A model generated the notes under the pieces. That model saw nothing but the letters and a program-made list of their open reading frames with translations. It had not been told where the DNA came from and did no database searches. Of a stretch of DNA of 18,247 nucleotides, positions 1 through 7,353 are shown piece by piece (the first letter of the stretch is position 1; each line of letters begins with the position of its first letter). Position numbers and translations under genes: made by a program. Source of the stretch: Candidatus Izemoplasma sp. (lineage in GTDB: Bacteria; Bacillota_I; Bacilli_A; Izemoplasmatales; Izemoplasmataceae); the NCBI GenBank assembly GCA_029939615.1, contig JAOZSP010000015.1:1-18247 (forward strand), read 5' to 3'.

Positions 1-184
1 TTCCACTCTTTATATCTAACGAGGCTCAATCACTTCACGCTTTCGCATTACGGCTCGAATAGTTTCTTGTCTACGCTTAAACCTTATCTCACGACTTCGG
101 CTCCAAAACTAGATACTAGCGATTGGTTAAATCTTACTGGGTTGGAATTCCACCAACTATATATGTGCAACCGAACTGGCGCAC
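1..184 (-). mobile_element. 5' end of a group II intron (partial, runs off the left edge)
   Basis: Read on the minus strand from 184 downward, the sequence opens with GTGCGCC, the usual 5' boundary of bacterial group II introns. It continues with a GTTGG...CCAAC hairpin (about 140-156) and a GAGCCGTAATGCGAAAGC element (about 43-60), which resemble domain I of bacterial introns that encode a reverse transcriptase. The base composition is visibly less AT-rich than the flanking DNA, and I see no open reading frame. Only the beginning of domain I is present. The rest of the ribozyme, any reverse transcriptase/maturase gene and the 3' boundary would lie left of the window. The assignment rests on remembered consensus, not on a search. 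RNase P RNA and tmRNA do not fit. Confidence 0.72.
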
Positions 185-210
185 CTCCTACTTTATTTTA
201 ACATATGATT

Positions 211-262
211 TTAAAATAGAGAAATTTCAAATCAAACTTTTGATTTAAAAAATTTCTCTATT
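211..262 (-). terminator. Long hairpin terminator of the rsmA operon
   Basis: An inverted repeat pairs 239-262 with 215-236. The outer 13 bp (AATAGAGAAATTT) are perfect, a small bulge follows, and an AAATCAAA/TTTGATTT inner stem closes the hairpin. On the minus strand the 3' arm runs into TTTTAAAA, a modest U tract. The 5' arm includes the last codons and the stop of rsmA. Confidence 0.75.
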
Positions 263-1108
263 AAATATATTCGATAATTCAACAAATTCAGAAACACTTA
301 ATTTTTCGCCTCTTACTGTTTCACTATGGCCCAACTCAACAAGAATATCAATAATTTGTGATTTGGGTAAATTGAATGCAGCCGCTATATTATTAACCAA
401 CGTTTTTCTTCTTTGTGTAAATGATTTTTTTACAATTTTATAAAATAATTCTAAGTTATCTGGCTCTAAATCATATTTTTCTTTGATTTTCATGTGTACA
501 ACTGCGCTATCAACATTTGGTATTGGAATAAAAACAGATTTTGGTACCTTCATTGCTATTTTTGATTTTGTTTTAAACTGAATAACAATACTTAAAGAGT
601 TGTAATCTTTTGTACTTGGTTTTGAGGTGAATCGCATTGCTACTTCATATTGCATCATTATAACTAATTCAGAAATTAGATTAGATTCTTCTAATATCTT
701 CATAACAATAGCAGTAGTGATGTAATAAGGTAAATTAGCTATTAATACTATTTTATCAAAACTGTTATCAATTGCTTCTATATCTTCATCAATGTTTCGT
801 TTTAATATATCATCATTAATCAATATTAAATTTTGATTCTTGAAATTATTATTTAAAATAGGAATTAAATCCTTATCTATTTCATATGCTAATACCTTTT
901 TTGCTTTATTTAGTAATATTTCTGTCATACTTCCTATTCCTGGCCCAATTTCAACAACTAGTGTTTCATTAGTAATTTGCGGGATATCAGTTATTTTATT
1001 TAAAATAAATTGATCCGTTAGGAAATTTTGTCCGTACTTCTTTTTAATATGAAATTTGTTTTCTTCGATAGTCTTTTTAGTATTTACAACTGTTCCAATT
1101 TTATTCAT
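245..1108 (-). CDS. rsmA: 16S rRNA (adenine1518-N6/adenine1519-N6)-dimethyltransferase RsmA (KsgA)
   Basis: This 287-aa protein is predicted to dimethylate two adjacent adenines near the 3' end of 16S rRNA, using S-adenosylmethionine, late in 30S assembly. Visible marks are KKYGQNFL at residues 23-30, SAM motif I (EIGPGIG, 53-59) and catalytic motif IV NLPYY (125-129). The C-terminal part has FTQRRKTL, typical of the family's small helical domain. The length is normal. The ATG is preceded by AAAGAGGTGAAAGA, a good Shine-Dalgarno (SD) site embedded in the last codons and TGA stop of rnmV 4 bp upstream, so translation of the two is probably coupled. The rnmV-rsmA pairing is common in Bacillota and joins 5S and 16S rRNA maturation. 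Loss of this enzyme is known to give kasugamycin resistance; nothing here suggests inactivation. Confidence 0.96.
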   Translation of the reverse strand: MNKIGTVVNTKKTIEENKFHIKKKYGQNFLTDQFILNKITDIPQITNETLVVEIGPGIGSMTEILLNKAKKVLAYEIDKDLIPILNNNFKNQNLILINDDILKRNIDEDIEAIDNSFDKIVLIANLPYYITTAIVMKILEESNLISELVIMMQYEVAMRFTSKPSTKDYNSLSIVIQFKTKSKIAMKVPKSVFIPIPNVDSAVVHMKIKEKYDLEPDNLELFYKIVKKSFTQRRKTLVNNIAAAFNLPKSQIIDILVELGHSETVRGEKLSVSEFVELSNIFNREIF

Positions 1109-1112
1109 TCTT

Positions 1113-1661
1113 TCACCTCTTTAAAGCCTGTTTTATCTCTTCTTTTGTTATACTAAACATGTTTAGTTTTCTTAATAACGTTTTCCCATTACTAAGCCCT
1201 ATCCCAATGTTTTCTGTTAGTTTTTTTCGATTCATTTTTGCGTTTTTACAACCAGTTAATTTAAAATTATATAAATCTTTTATTTCTATTTTATTTTCAC
1301 TGTTTTTTATACTGGTGGTTACTAACAAGTTTTCTAATGCATTCATTATATCTTCTTTGATTGCGTGTTCAATTCCCACTTTTTTCTTATTTTTACTTAT
1401 GCATTTTTCTTTTGGCAAAAATGCATGTTTAGTATTTCCAACATATTTGTTGATCATTCTTCTAATTCTTTCTCCTTGGTAATCAGGATCTAATAATAGT
1501 ATAAGTCCTCTAGTGTTATTTAATATTTTGAGTTCCTTTAGTGTTTCTTCACTTATTTCGCTTCCGTTGGTTATAACAATGTCAATTTGTGGAAAAATGC
1601 TTCTTAATTTAGCAAGGTCGTGGTAGCCTTCAACAACCACAACCTCATTAGTTTCTTTCAT
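1113..1661 (-). CDS. rnmV: Ribonuclease M5 (5S rRNA maturation endonuclease)
   Basis: This 182-aa Toprim-domain protein matches RNase M5, which cleaves the 5S rRNA precursor on both sides, in Bacillus with help from ribosomal protein L18. The Toprim fold is seen as VVVVEGYHD (catalytic Glu11) and LLLDPDYQGERIR (Asp58, Asp60). The C-terminal half carries KLTGCKNAKMNRKKL and a GNGKTLL-like stretch (SNGKTLLRKLN). The length fits the family (about 180-190 aa). The start overlaps the end of the upstream reductase gene by 14 nt. The SD is weak (AAAGGGCTTAAAG), so re-initiation from the upstream gene is likely. It ends in TGA, one of several uses of TGA as a stop here. Confidence 0.93.
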   Translation of the reverse strand: MKETNEVVVVEGYHDLAKLRSIFPQIDIVITNGSEISEETLKELKILNNTRGLILLLDPDYQGERIRRMINKYVGNTKHAFLPKEKCISKNKKKVGIEHAIKEDIMNALENLLVTTSIKNSENKIEIKDLYNFKLTGCKNAKMNRKKLTENIGIGLSNGKTLLRKLNMFSITKEEIKQALKR

Positions 1662-2796
1662 CTTTAAGCCCTTTTTCTAATAAATAATTATCAAATTCCA
1701 CTAATCTAGTTGGAATTTCAATATGTTGAGGACATTTTTGAACACACTCTTTACAATCAACACATATATCGGCTGATGCACCTCGTTTAGACATTTCCTC
1801 CATCATCCATTTAACATATCCGTCATTTTTATACATTGAATGATTGTTATAAACACGGAAATTACCAGGTATATCAACTCCATAAGGACAGGGTATACAA
1901 TACCCACAAGAAGTGCAATCTACTTTTGACAAATCAAAAACTTCATTTCTAACTTCTTCTATAATTATGTATTCCTCTTTATTTAATGGTTTATAGTTAG
2001 AAAAAGTATTTATATTGTCTTCAACTTGTTCTAGTGTACTCATTCCACTTAGAATTACTTTGACATTTGGTAAAGATGCTACCCATCTAAATGCCCAAGA
2101 AGCAACAGAATCATTAGGATTATAATCTTTTAATTTCTTCTCTATTTTCTCGTTAAACTTCGCTAAACTACCACCTTTAACAGGTTCCATAACTATTACG
2201 GGAATCCCTTTTTTTGTTAAAATTTCATAGCCTTCTATCCCTTGTTGATGATAAATATCCATATAATTTAACTGAATTTGTACAAAATCCCAATCGTATA
2301 CCTCAACCCATTTTTTAAATGTTTCTAAATCATCATGAAAACTAAATCCGATATTTAATATTTTTCCTTCATTTTTATGTTTTTCAAGTGTTTTTAATAA
2401 ATCTAATTCTTTTACTTTATCTAGATATTTTTTGTTTACAGCATGAATCAAGTAAAAATCAAAGTACTCAACTCCTGTTTTTTCAAGTTGTTCGTGGAAA
2501 ATCCTCTCTACATCCGTTTTTGTTTTACAATCCCATATCGGAAGTTTATCTGCTAGGTAAAAGCTGTTACGGTCTAATTTCTTAATTAATTCTCCAACAA
2601 ATAATTCACTTTTACCGTCATGATAAGGATAAGCGGTATCAAAATAATTAACACCGTTTTCTAAAGCGTAATTTACCATTTTTGTTGATAAATCTTTATC
2701 TATTTCTCCATCTTTTGTAGGAAACCTCATACATCCAAACCCTAACAAAGAAATGTCTTTCAATATTCCATTTACTTTAATTTGTCTTTTTTCCAT
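1648..2796 (-). CDS. Aldo/keto reductase with C-terminal 2x[4Fe-4S] ferredoxin domain
   Basis: This 382-aa protein joins an aldo/keto reductase TIM barrel to a bacterial ferredoxin-type tail, the arrangement known from COG1453. The AKR tetrad is visible: Asp53 and Tyr56/58 in FDTAYPYHDGKSE, Lys84 in ADKLPIW, and His118 in YLIHAV. The tail has Cys294, 297, 300, 303 and Cys345, 348, 351, 355, enough ligands for two [4Fe-4S] clusters. The physiological substrate is unknown; an NAD(P)H- or ferredoxin-linked cytoplasmic oxidoreductase role is inferred. I chose the ATG at 2796 because AAGGAG lies 7 nt upstream; an in-frame start 15 codons earlier would sit inside the lipid kinase gene and lacks such a site. 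The gene begins 1 nt after the kinase stop and overlaps rnmV at its end, so it sits firmly inside the operon. Confidence 0.9.
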   Translation of the reverse strand: MEKRQIKVNGILKDISLLGFGCMRFPTKDGEIDKDLSTKMVNYALENGVNYFDTAYPYHDGKSELFVGELIKKLDRNSFYLADKLPIWDCKTKTDVERIFHEQLEKTGVEYFDFYLIHAVNKKYLDKVKELDLLKTLEKHKNEGKILNIGFSFHDDLETFKKWVEVYDWDFVQIQLNYMDIYHQQGIEGYEILTKKGIPVIVMEPVKGGSLAKFNEKIEKKLKDYNPNDSVASWAFRWVASLPNVKVILSGMSTLEQVEDNINTFSNYKPLNKEEYIIIEEVRNEVFDLSKVDCTSCGYCIPCPYGVDIPGNFRVYNNHSMYKNDGYVKWMMEEMSKRGASADICVDCKECVQKCPQHIEIPTRLVEFDNYLLEKGLKDERN

Positions 2797-2797
2797 T

Positions 2798-3706
2798 TTA
2801 TTGCTCCTTAAAGTACTTTTCTTTAACACTTGGCTTGACAATAATGTTTAACGCTTGTTTTTGAACCTGAATATTTAGATTACCACTATTAGCTTCTTCT
2901 CCATCCATATTCCATTTATGGGGATGATCTGTATATATTTTTAGCTTAGATGTTTTAAATTTTCTAACTCCTGGTAGTATTTTAGGACTTAAGATAAATG
3001 AAATGAAATAAAGAAGGTTGTTAAATAATGGAATATACTTATAAACTACTACATCAACTTTACCATCATCTAATATCGGATTAGTAACAATATTAAATCC
3101 TGCAACTTTTTTAGAATTAACAACTAGAATTAATGAATAGTAACCTCTTAGAAAGCCATCATCATGTTCTATTTTTGTTTTTATCATAGGAATTGTGAAA
3201 AATTCTTTGATACCTGTTAAAAAATATGCGAAAACTCCCAAATATTTCTTAAGTTTTGAGTCTGTAACGTATGAAATATCGACATATGTCCCTATTGCTG
3301 TAACATAGGCGAAAGTTCCTTTATTACTATTGGTATAATCCATTTTAGCAACTTCACCGTTCAGTATTATATCAACTGCTTTATTTACTTTTTTTGAAAT
3401 CTTCAATGTGTTCGCTAAATCACAAGTTGTTCCTGTTGGTATATATCCTACCAAAGGTCTAAACTCACATGCAGCTAATCCATTTAAACATTCATGAAAA
3501 GTCCCGTCTCCTCCAGAAACAACCAATAAATCAACTTTATTACAGCTTGCTTCTTTAGCTAATAAAATTGCATGTTTTGGTTTCTCAGTTGCTTTTACGG
3601 TTACTATGTATCCATTTTCTTCGAATCTTTTTTTTACTCCATCAACTTTGTCTTCAAAGTCTTTCTTACCACTAACTGGGTTGTAAATTATTGTACATGT
3701 TTTCAT
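2798..3706 (-). CDS. Diacylglycerol kinase / lipid kinase of the DagK (YegS/BmrU) family
   Basis: This 302-aa protein belongs to the soluble DAG-kinase catalytic family, which phosphorylates diacylglycerol or a related lipid with ATP at the membrane surface. In Gram-positives DgkB recycles diacylglycerol released during lipoteichoic acid synthesis. Visible motifs are YNPVSGKK (8-15), the nucleotide-binding GGDGTFHECLNGL (65-77) and PTGTTCDLANTL, the counterpart of the GT-NDFAR element. There is no signal peptide and no clear transmembrane segment. The length is typical. The ATG has TAGGTGAAACC as SD. It is the first gene of the operon that ends with rsmA. Whether the substrate is diacylglycerol, sphingosine-like lipid or another lipid cannot be told from sequence. 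Confidence 0.88.
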   Translation of the reverse strand: MKTCTIIYNPVSGKKDFEDKVDGVKKRFEENGYIVTVKATEKPKHAILLAKEASCNKVDLLVVSGGDGTFHECLNGLAACEFRPLVGYIPTGTTCDLANTLKISKKVNKAVDIILNGEVAKMDYTNSNKGTFAYVTAIGTYVDISYVTDSKLKKYLGVFAYFLTGIKEFFTIPMIKTKIEHDDGFLRGYYSLILVVNSKKVAGFNIVTNPILDDGKVDVVVYKYIPLFNNLLYFISFILSPKILPGVRKFKTSKLKIYTDHPHKWNMDGEEANSGNLNIQVQKQALNIIVKPSVKEKYFKEQ

Positions 3707-3731
3707 GGTTTCACCTAATTCCTCATAGAAT

Positions 3732-3760
3732 ATTATATCATAATTTAAAGTAAAAGAAAA
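3732..3760 (-). promoter_or_regulatory. Promoter for the lipid kinase-AKR-rnmV-rsmA operon
   Basis: On the minus strand TATAAT (3732-3737) is preceded by TGA, making an extended -10 element. A poor -35 (TTTTCT, 3755-3760) lies 17 bp upstream and falls in the U tract of the pta terminator. The predicted start, near 3725, is about 20 nt before the kinase ATG. Confidence 0.62.
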
Positions 3761-3777
3761 AGCCGGTTTACGGCCTT
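3752..3777 (-). terminator. Intrinsic terminator of pta
   Basis: The minus-strand RNA folds AAGGCC with GGCUUU (6 bp including one G-U) around a 7-nt loop and is followed by UUUUUC. The hairpin overlaps the stop codon of pta. Confidence 0.65.
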
Positions 3778-4738
3778 AGTTGTTTAATACTTGTGACGCA
3801 GTTATTATAGCTGTATTATAAACATCTTCACTATCACAACCACGTGATAAATCGTTAACAGGGCTATTTAATCCTGCTAATATAGGTCCCATTGCTTCAA
3901 ACCCACCTAGTCTTTGAGCTATTTTATATCCAATATTACCACTATTCAAATCAGGAAAAATAAAAGTATTTGCCTTACCAGCAACTTTACTTCCTGGATA
4001 TTTCTTTAATCCAACACTTTCAACGAAAGCTGCATCAAATTGCATTTCTCCATCAATATCATATCCTGAATTAGCTGCTTTTGCTAATTTTGTAGCTTTT
4101 ACTACTTTTGCTGTTTCTTCTGTTTCAGCACTACCCTTAGTAGAGAAAGATAATAATGCAACTTTGGGCACAATTCCAAACATTTCTGCGATTTTAGCTG
4201 ATTCTACTGCAAATTCAGCTAAATTTTCAGCTGTTGGATTTGTATTTATTGCACAATCTCCAAAAATATATTTTTCGTTTTCTCTTACCATTAAAAAATA
4301 TCCAAAAGTTCTAGAAATTTCTGGCTTTGTTTTAATAATTTGTAATGCTGGTCTAACAGTTTCACCGGTAGATTGTGTTGCACCACTAACTAAACCATTT
4401 GCTTTATTCATGTATACAAGCATGGTTCCAAAATAATTTTCCTTTAAAAGTTGTTCACGAGCATCTTCATTTGTCGTTTTACCTTTTCTTCTTTCTACAA
4501 ACGCGGTAACCATACTTTCAAAATCGTTATACTCATATGGATCAATAACTTCGCATTCAGAAATATCAAACTCTTTTGATATATTCTTTTTGCTCCCAAT
4601 TAAAACTGGTCTTATTAAACCTTCTTTACTTAATTTAACTGCCGCTTCAACAATTCTTTTATCATGTGATTCAGGAAACACTATTTTTAGCCCTTTTCCT
4701 TTTATTCTTAATTTTAAATCATCAATTATTTTTGACAT
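3776..4738 (-). CDS. pta: Phosphate acetyltransferase
   Basis: This 320-aa protein is a short, single-domain phosphotransacetylase that interconverts acetyl-CoA plus phosphate and acetyl phosphate plus CoA. It normally pairs with acetate kinase for ATP-yielding acetate fermentation. The full PTA/PTB fold is present: an N-terminal IVFPESHDKRIVEAA stretch, SGATQSTGETVRPALQII in the middle, and near the end ANTFIFPDLNSGNIGYK followed by NDLSRGCDSEDVYNTA. Butyryltransferases share the fold, but the length and these motifs favour acetyl. No acetate kinase gene is in the window. The ATG follows GGGAGTGATTAT. It is divergent from ppaX and ends in its own terminator, so it appears monocistronic. Confidence 0.93.
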   Translation of the reverse strand: MSKIIDDLKLRIKGKGLKIVFPESHDKRIVEAAVKLSKEGLIRPVLIGSKKNISKEFDISECEVIDPYEYNDFESMVTAFVERRKGKTTNEDAREQLLKENYFGTMLVYMNKANGLVSGATQSTGETVRPALQIIKTKPEISRTFGYFLMVRENEKYIFGDCAINTNPTAENLAEFAVESAKIAEMFGIVPKVALLSFSTKGSAETEETAKVVKATKLAKAANSGYDIDGEMQFDAAFVESVGLKKYPGSKVAGKANTFIFPDLNSGNIGYKIAQRLGGFEAMGPILAGLNSPVNDLSRGCDSEDVYNTAIITASQVLNN

Positions 4739-4760
4739 ATAATCACTCCCAACGCTTTAT

Positions 4761-4788
4761 ATTTTACATCTTTTCTTGAAAAAAACAA
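4761..4788 (-). promoter_or_regulatory. Candidate pta promoter
   Basis: TTGTTT (4783-4788) and TAAAAT (4761-4766) are separated by 16 bp on the minus strand. Both hexamers are imperfect, but they lie at a suitable distance from the pta ATG in the short divergent region. Confidence 0.35.
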
Positions 4789-4803
4789 ATCATTTTATTG
4801 TGG

Positions 4804-4832
4804 TTGGAGAAAAAATCAAAATGTGATAGAAT
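4804..4832 (+). promoter_or_regulatory. Promoter of ppaX-hit
   Basis: TTGGAG (4804-4809), a 17-bp spacer and TAGAAT (4827-4832) with an extended -10 TG at 4824-4825 make a good sigma-A-type promoter. The predicted start near 4839 falls at the AGGTG ribosome site itself, giving a leader of only about 10 nt. Confidence 0.7.
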
Positions 4833-4848
4833 AATTCTAGGTGATTTT

Positions 4849-5511
4849 ATGAAGAAATTAGACACAATTCTTTTTGATTTAGATGGTACATTAATAAACA
4901 CAAATGACATTATTGTTAGAAGTTTCCGAGCAACTTTTACTCGTCATTTTCCAGAAGTAGAGGTAACTGATAAAGATATATATTCTTTTATTGGTCCTAC
5001 ATTGGAGCAAACATTTTCAAAATATACTAAAAATCCTTTTATAATACAGGATATGATTGATTCTTATCGTGAATTTTATGTTGTTTTTGAGATTGGAAAT
5101 TTTGAAATTTATCCTAATGTTTATGAAGTTGTTAAAGATTTAAAAGAAAAAGGATATAATTTAGGAATTTTAACTTCAAAATTTAAGATTGCTGCATGGC
5201 CTAGTTTTACTCATTACAAACTTGATGACCTTTTTGATTCTTTTACAGCTTTAGAACACGTTGAACATCCAAAACCTCATAGAAATGCTGTTGATACAGC
5301 TTTATCTCATTTTCCTAACCATAAAGAAGTTATTATGATTGGAGACAATCAAGGGGATATTCTTGCTGGTAAAAATGCTGGAATATATAGTGCTGGTGTT
5401 GCATGGAGTTTTAAAGGTGCACATCACCTTATGGAAGTTAATCCAGATTTTATGTTAGCTGATATGAAAGATATCTATAGAGTTCTAAATTTGATTGAAG
5501 GAGACGAGTAA
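4849..5511 (+). CDS. ppaX: HAD-family phosphatase, PpaX-like pyrophosphatase
   Basis: This 220-aa haloacid dehalogenase hydrolase shows all four motifs: FDLDGTL (nucleophile Asp10, Asp12), ILTS (Ser/Thr 109-110), Lys142 in HPKPH, and MIGDNQGD (Asp166, Asp170). FIGPTLEQTFSK, SYREF, EHVEHPKPH and PDFMLADM recall Bacillus PpaX, which hydrolyses pyrophosphate released by HPr kinase/phosphorylase. A phosphoglycolate phosphatase-like role is the main alternative. HPr kinase is not in the window. I start at 4849 because TAGGTGATTTT precedes this ATG; a longer in-frame start at 4798 would lie upstream of the predicted promoter. The hit gene follows after 1 nt. Confidence 0.85.
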   Translation: MKKLDTILFDLDGTLINTNDIIVRSFRATFTRHFPEVEVTDKDIYSFIGPTLEQTFSKYTKNPFIIQDMIDSYREFYVVFEIGNFEIYPNVYEVVKDLKEKGYNLGILTSKFKIAAWPSFTHYKLDDLFDSFTALEHVEHPKPHRNAVDTALSHFPNHKEVIMIGDNQGDILAGKNAGIYSAGVAWSFKGAHHLMEVNPDFMLADMKDIYRVLNLIEGDE

Positions 5512-5512
5512 A

Positions 5513-5923
5513 ATGGATTGTATTTTTTGCAAAATAATAGCGGGGGAAATCCCTTCGTTTAAGGTTTATGAAGATGAGAATGTTTTAGCTTTTTTAGATA
5601 TAACTCAAGGGACAAAAGGCCATACTTTAATAATCCCAAAAAAACACATTAAGAACGTTTATGATCTTGATGAAGAGACAGCTGCAAACTTATTTAAAGT
5701 TGTTCCTAAAATAGCTAACGCTCTTAAGAAATCATTTAATCCTATTGGCATAAATATTGTCAATAACAATGATAAACCTTTACAACAAGTCTTTCATTAC
5801 CATATACACTTAATTCCACGATATGAAAATGACGGAATGAAATTATCTACAATAAATAATTATGGTAAGTTTAGCAATGACTATTTCAATAATTTAAGTG
5901 ATTTAATTAAAAAAAGTATTTAA
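5513..5923 (+). CDS. hit: HIT-family nucleotide hydrolase/transferase
   Basis: This 136-aa histidine-triad protein of the Hint branch has HYHIHLIP at residues 95-102 (His95, His97, His99), the nucleotide-phosphate binding triad. The N-terminus CIFCKIIAGEIPS, with Cys3 and Cys6, and the FLDITQGTKGHTLIIPKKH block are characteristic of the family. Hint proteins hydrolyse purine-nucleoside phosphoramidates; the true in vivo substrate is uncertain. The ATG at 5513 sits 1 nt after the ppaX stop and uses AAGGAG located in the last ppaX codons, so the two genes are co-translated. The gene ends in a hairpin shared with pepA. Confidence 0.92.
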   Translation: MDCIFCKIIAGEIPSFKVYEDENVLAFLDITQGTKGHTLIIPKKHIKNVYDLDEETAANLFKVVPKIANALKKSFNPIGINIVNNNDKPLQQVFHYHIHLIPRYENDGMKLSTINNYGKFSNDYFNNLSDLIKKSI

Positions 5924-5950
5924 AAAGCTACCAATTTGGCAGCTTTTTTT
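5922..5950. terminator. Bidirectional terminator between hit and pepA
   Basis: AAAAAGCT-A-CC pairs with GG-C-AGCTTTTT around an AATTT loop, with T tracts on both strands. The A-C mismatch on the plus strand becomes a G-U pair on the minus strand, so folding is slightly better for pepA. It lies between the two convergent stop codons. Confidence 0.85.
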
Positions 5951-5952
5951 GT

Positions 5953-7344
5953 TTAGTCATCAAATAACTCAGTAAATGTTTTAACCATTACTCCTGTAGC
6001 TCCTTCCTTGTTAGAAGCTGTTCCAGCAATGTCTAAGTGAATCCATTTGGTATCTTCTTCAATGAATTTTTCAATGAATGCAGCTGCAGTACTTGCCCCA
6101 GCTGGTCTCCCACCTGTATTTTTCATGTCTGCAACTTTACTTTTTAGTTTGTCATGATATCCTTTTGAAACAGGCATTTGCCAAATACTTTCATTGGTTT
6201 TCTTAGCCGCGTTTCCAAACTCTTTAAGAAATTCTTCATCATTTGTAAATGCCCCAGTAAATTCTTCACCTAAAGCCATTACCATTGATCCTGTAAGAGT
6301 AGCAACATCAATAACTTTTTTTGCTCCTTTTTGTTGAGCAAACCATACAGCATCTGCTAAAGTAAGTCTTCCCTCGGCATCCGTTGAAATTATTTCAATA
6401 GTTTTTCCACTTGCTGAGGTCAAAATATCGTCTGGAACAATTGCTCCATCACCTATTCTGTTATCAGTTGCAGCAACAACACCTATTACATTTTCTTTTA
6501 ATTTTAATTTAGCTATAGCTTCAATTGCGCTTATTACAGCTGCAGAACCAGCCATATCTACTTTCATTCCTGGCATGCTAACTGGAGTTTTTAACGAATA
6601 TCCTCCTGTATCATACATAACACCTTTTCCAACTAATGCAGTTGGATCTTTAAATTCTGTTTTTCCTTGATATTTGATGTAAATTAGTTTAGGTTCGTCT
6701 ATTGATCCTTTGTTAACACCTAAAAACGCGCCCATATTCATATCTTCAATTGCTTTTTTATTAATTATCTCAACGGTTACATTATCATGTTTTTCTAATT
6801 CTTTAGTATAGTTAGCTAAATCAGTAGCATTTAGATAATTGTAAGGTGTATTTACTAAATCTCGACACTTATTAATTGATTTCCCATAAATATATCCTTT
6901 TAAAACATTCTTGTAAACGTTAGTTTTTCCATAATAATAAAAATTTTTTTCTTTTTCTTCTGATATTGATTTAAATTTATTTATTTCGTAGTTTTTAGTC
7001 AAAATATTTTCTGATAACTCTTGAACTATTTCTAGATAATCATCTGTTTCAAATGTATCTATAAGTATACAATTGTCTCCTTTTAAAGCTGCTATTTTTT
7101 TATAAACTTCAATTAATTTTTCTTCTTTTTTTAATTCATCAAAGTTTATAATATGGATTCTTTTTGCTTTAATTTTTCCTAATGTATGAATAGTGGTAAA
7201 TGGCTCTGTTGTATTGTCTTTTAAAACCCCTCCTAATAAATCGTCAATTTCTTTTACTAATTTATTATTAAGATTATTTGTAACTATAATATCATTTTTT
7301 TCTTCTTTTAATTTATATTCTTTTTGTTCATGAATATCAACCAT
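5953..7344 (-). CDS. pepA: Leucyl aminopeptidase (peptidase family M17)
   Basis: This 463-aa cytoplasmic metallo-aminopeptidase removes N-terminal residues from peptides during protein turnover. The two-metal site is intact: Lys240 and Asp245 in VGKGVMYDTGGYSLK, Asp263 in VDMAGSAA, and Asp322 and Glu324 in the family signature STDAEGRL. Catalytic Lys252 and Arg326 are also present. The N-terminal regulatory-type domain (about 1-145) is divergent and Lys/Glu rich, giving a length slightly under the usual 480-500 aa. The ATG follows AGGAGGAAACT, a near-perfect SD. It begins 9 bp after the serS stop with no terminator between, so it should be transcribed from the serS promoter and fall under the serine T-box. 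Confidence 0.93.
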   Translation of the reverse strand: MVDIHEQKEYKLKEEKNDIIVTNNLNNKLVKEIDDLLGGVLKDNTTEPFTTIHTLGKIKAKRIHIINFDELKKEEKLIEVYKKIAALKGDNCILIDTFETDDYLEIVQELSENILTKNYEINKFKSISEEKEKNFYYYGKTNVYKNVLKGYIYGKSINKCRDLVNTPYNYLNATDLANYTKELEKHDNVTVEIINKKAIEDMNMGAFLGVNKGSIDEPKLIYIKYQGKTEFKDPTALVGKGVMYDTGGYSLKTPVSMPGMKVDMAGSAAVISAIEAIAKLKLKENVIGVVAATDNRIGDGAIVPDDILTSASGKTIEIISTDAEGRLTLADAVWFAQQKGAKKVIDVATLTGSMVMALGEEFTGAFTNDEEFLKEFGNAAKKTNESIWQMPVSKGYHDKLKSKVADMKNTGGRPAGASTAAAFIEKFIEEDTKWIHLDIAGTASNKEGATGVMVKTFTELFDD

Positions 7345-7353
7345 AGTTTCCTC

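Noticed and set aside
1..184. Alternative identities: tmRNA, RNase P RNA or rRNA fragment
   Set aside because: No tmRNA tag or acceptor-like end, no RNase P conserved core and no familiar rRNA segments; the GTGCG boundary and domain-I-like elements fit a group II intron better.
1159..1482. Plus-strand 107-codon hydrophobic frame
   Set aside because: It lies entirely antisense to rnmV, a clear conserved gene, and its hydrophobicity comes from T-rich complement of Lys/Asn/Glu codons.
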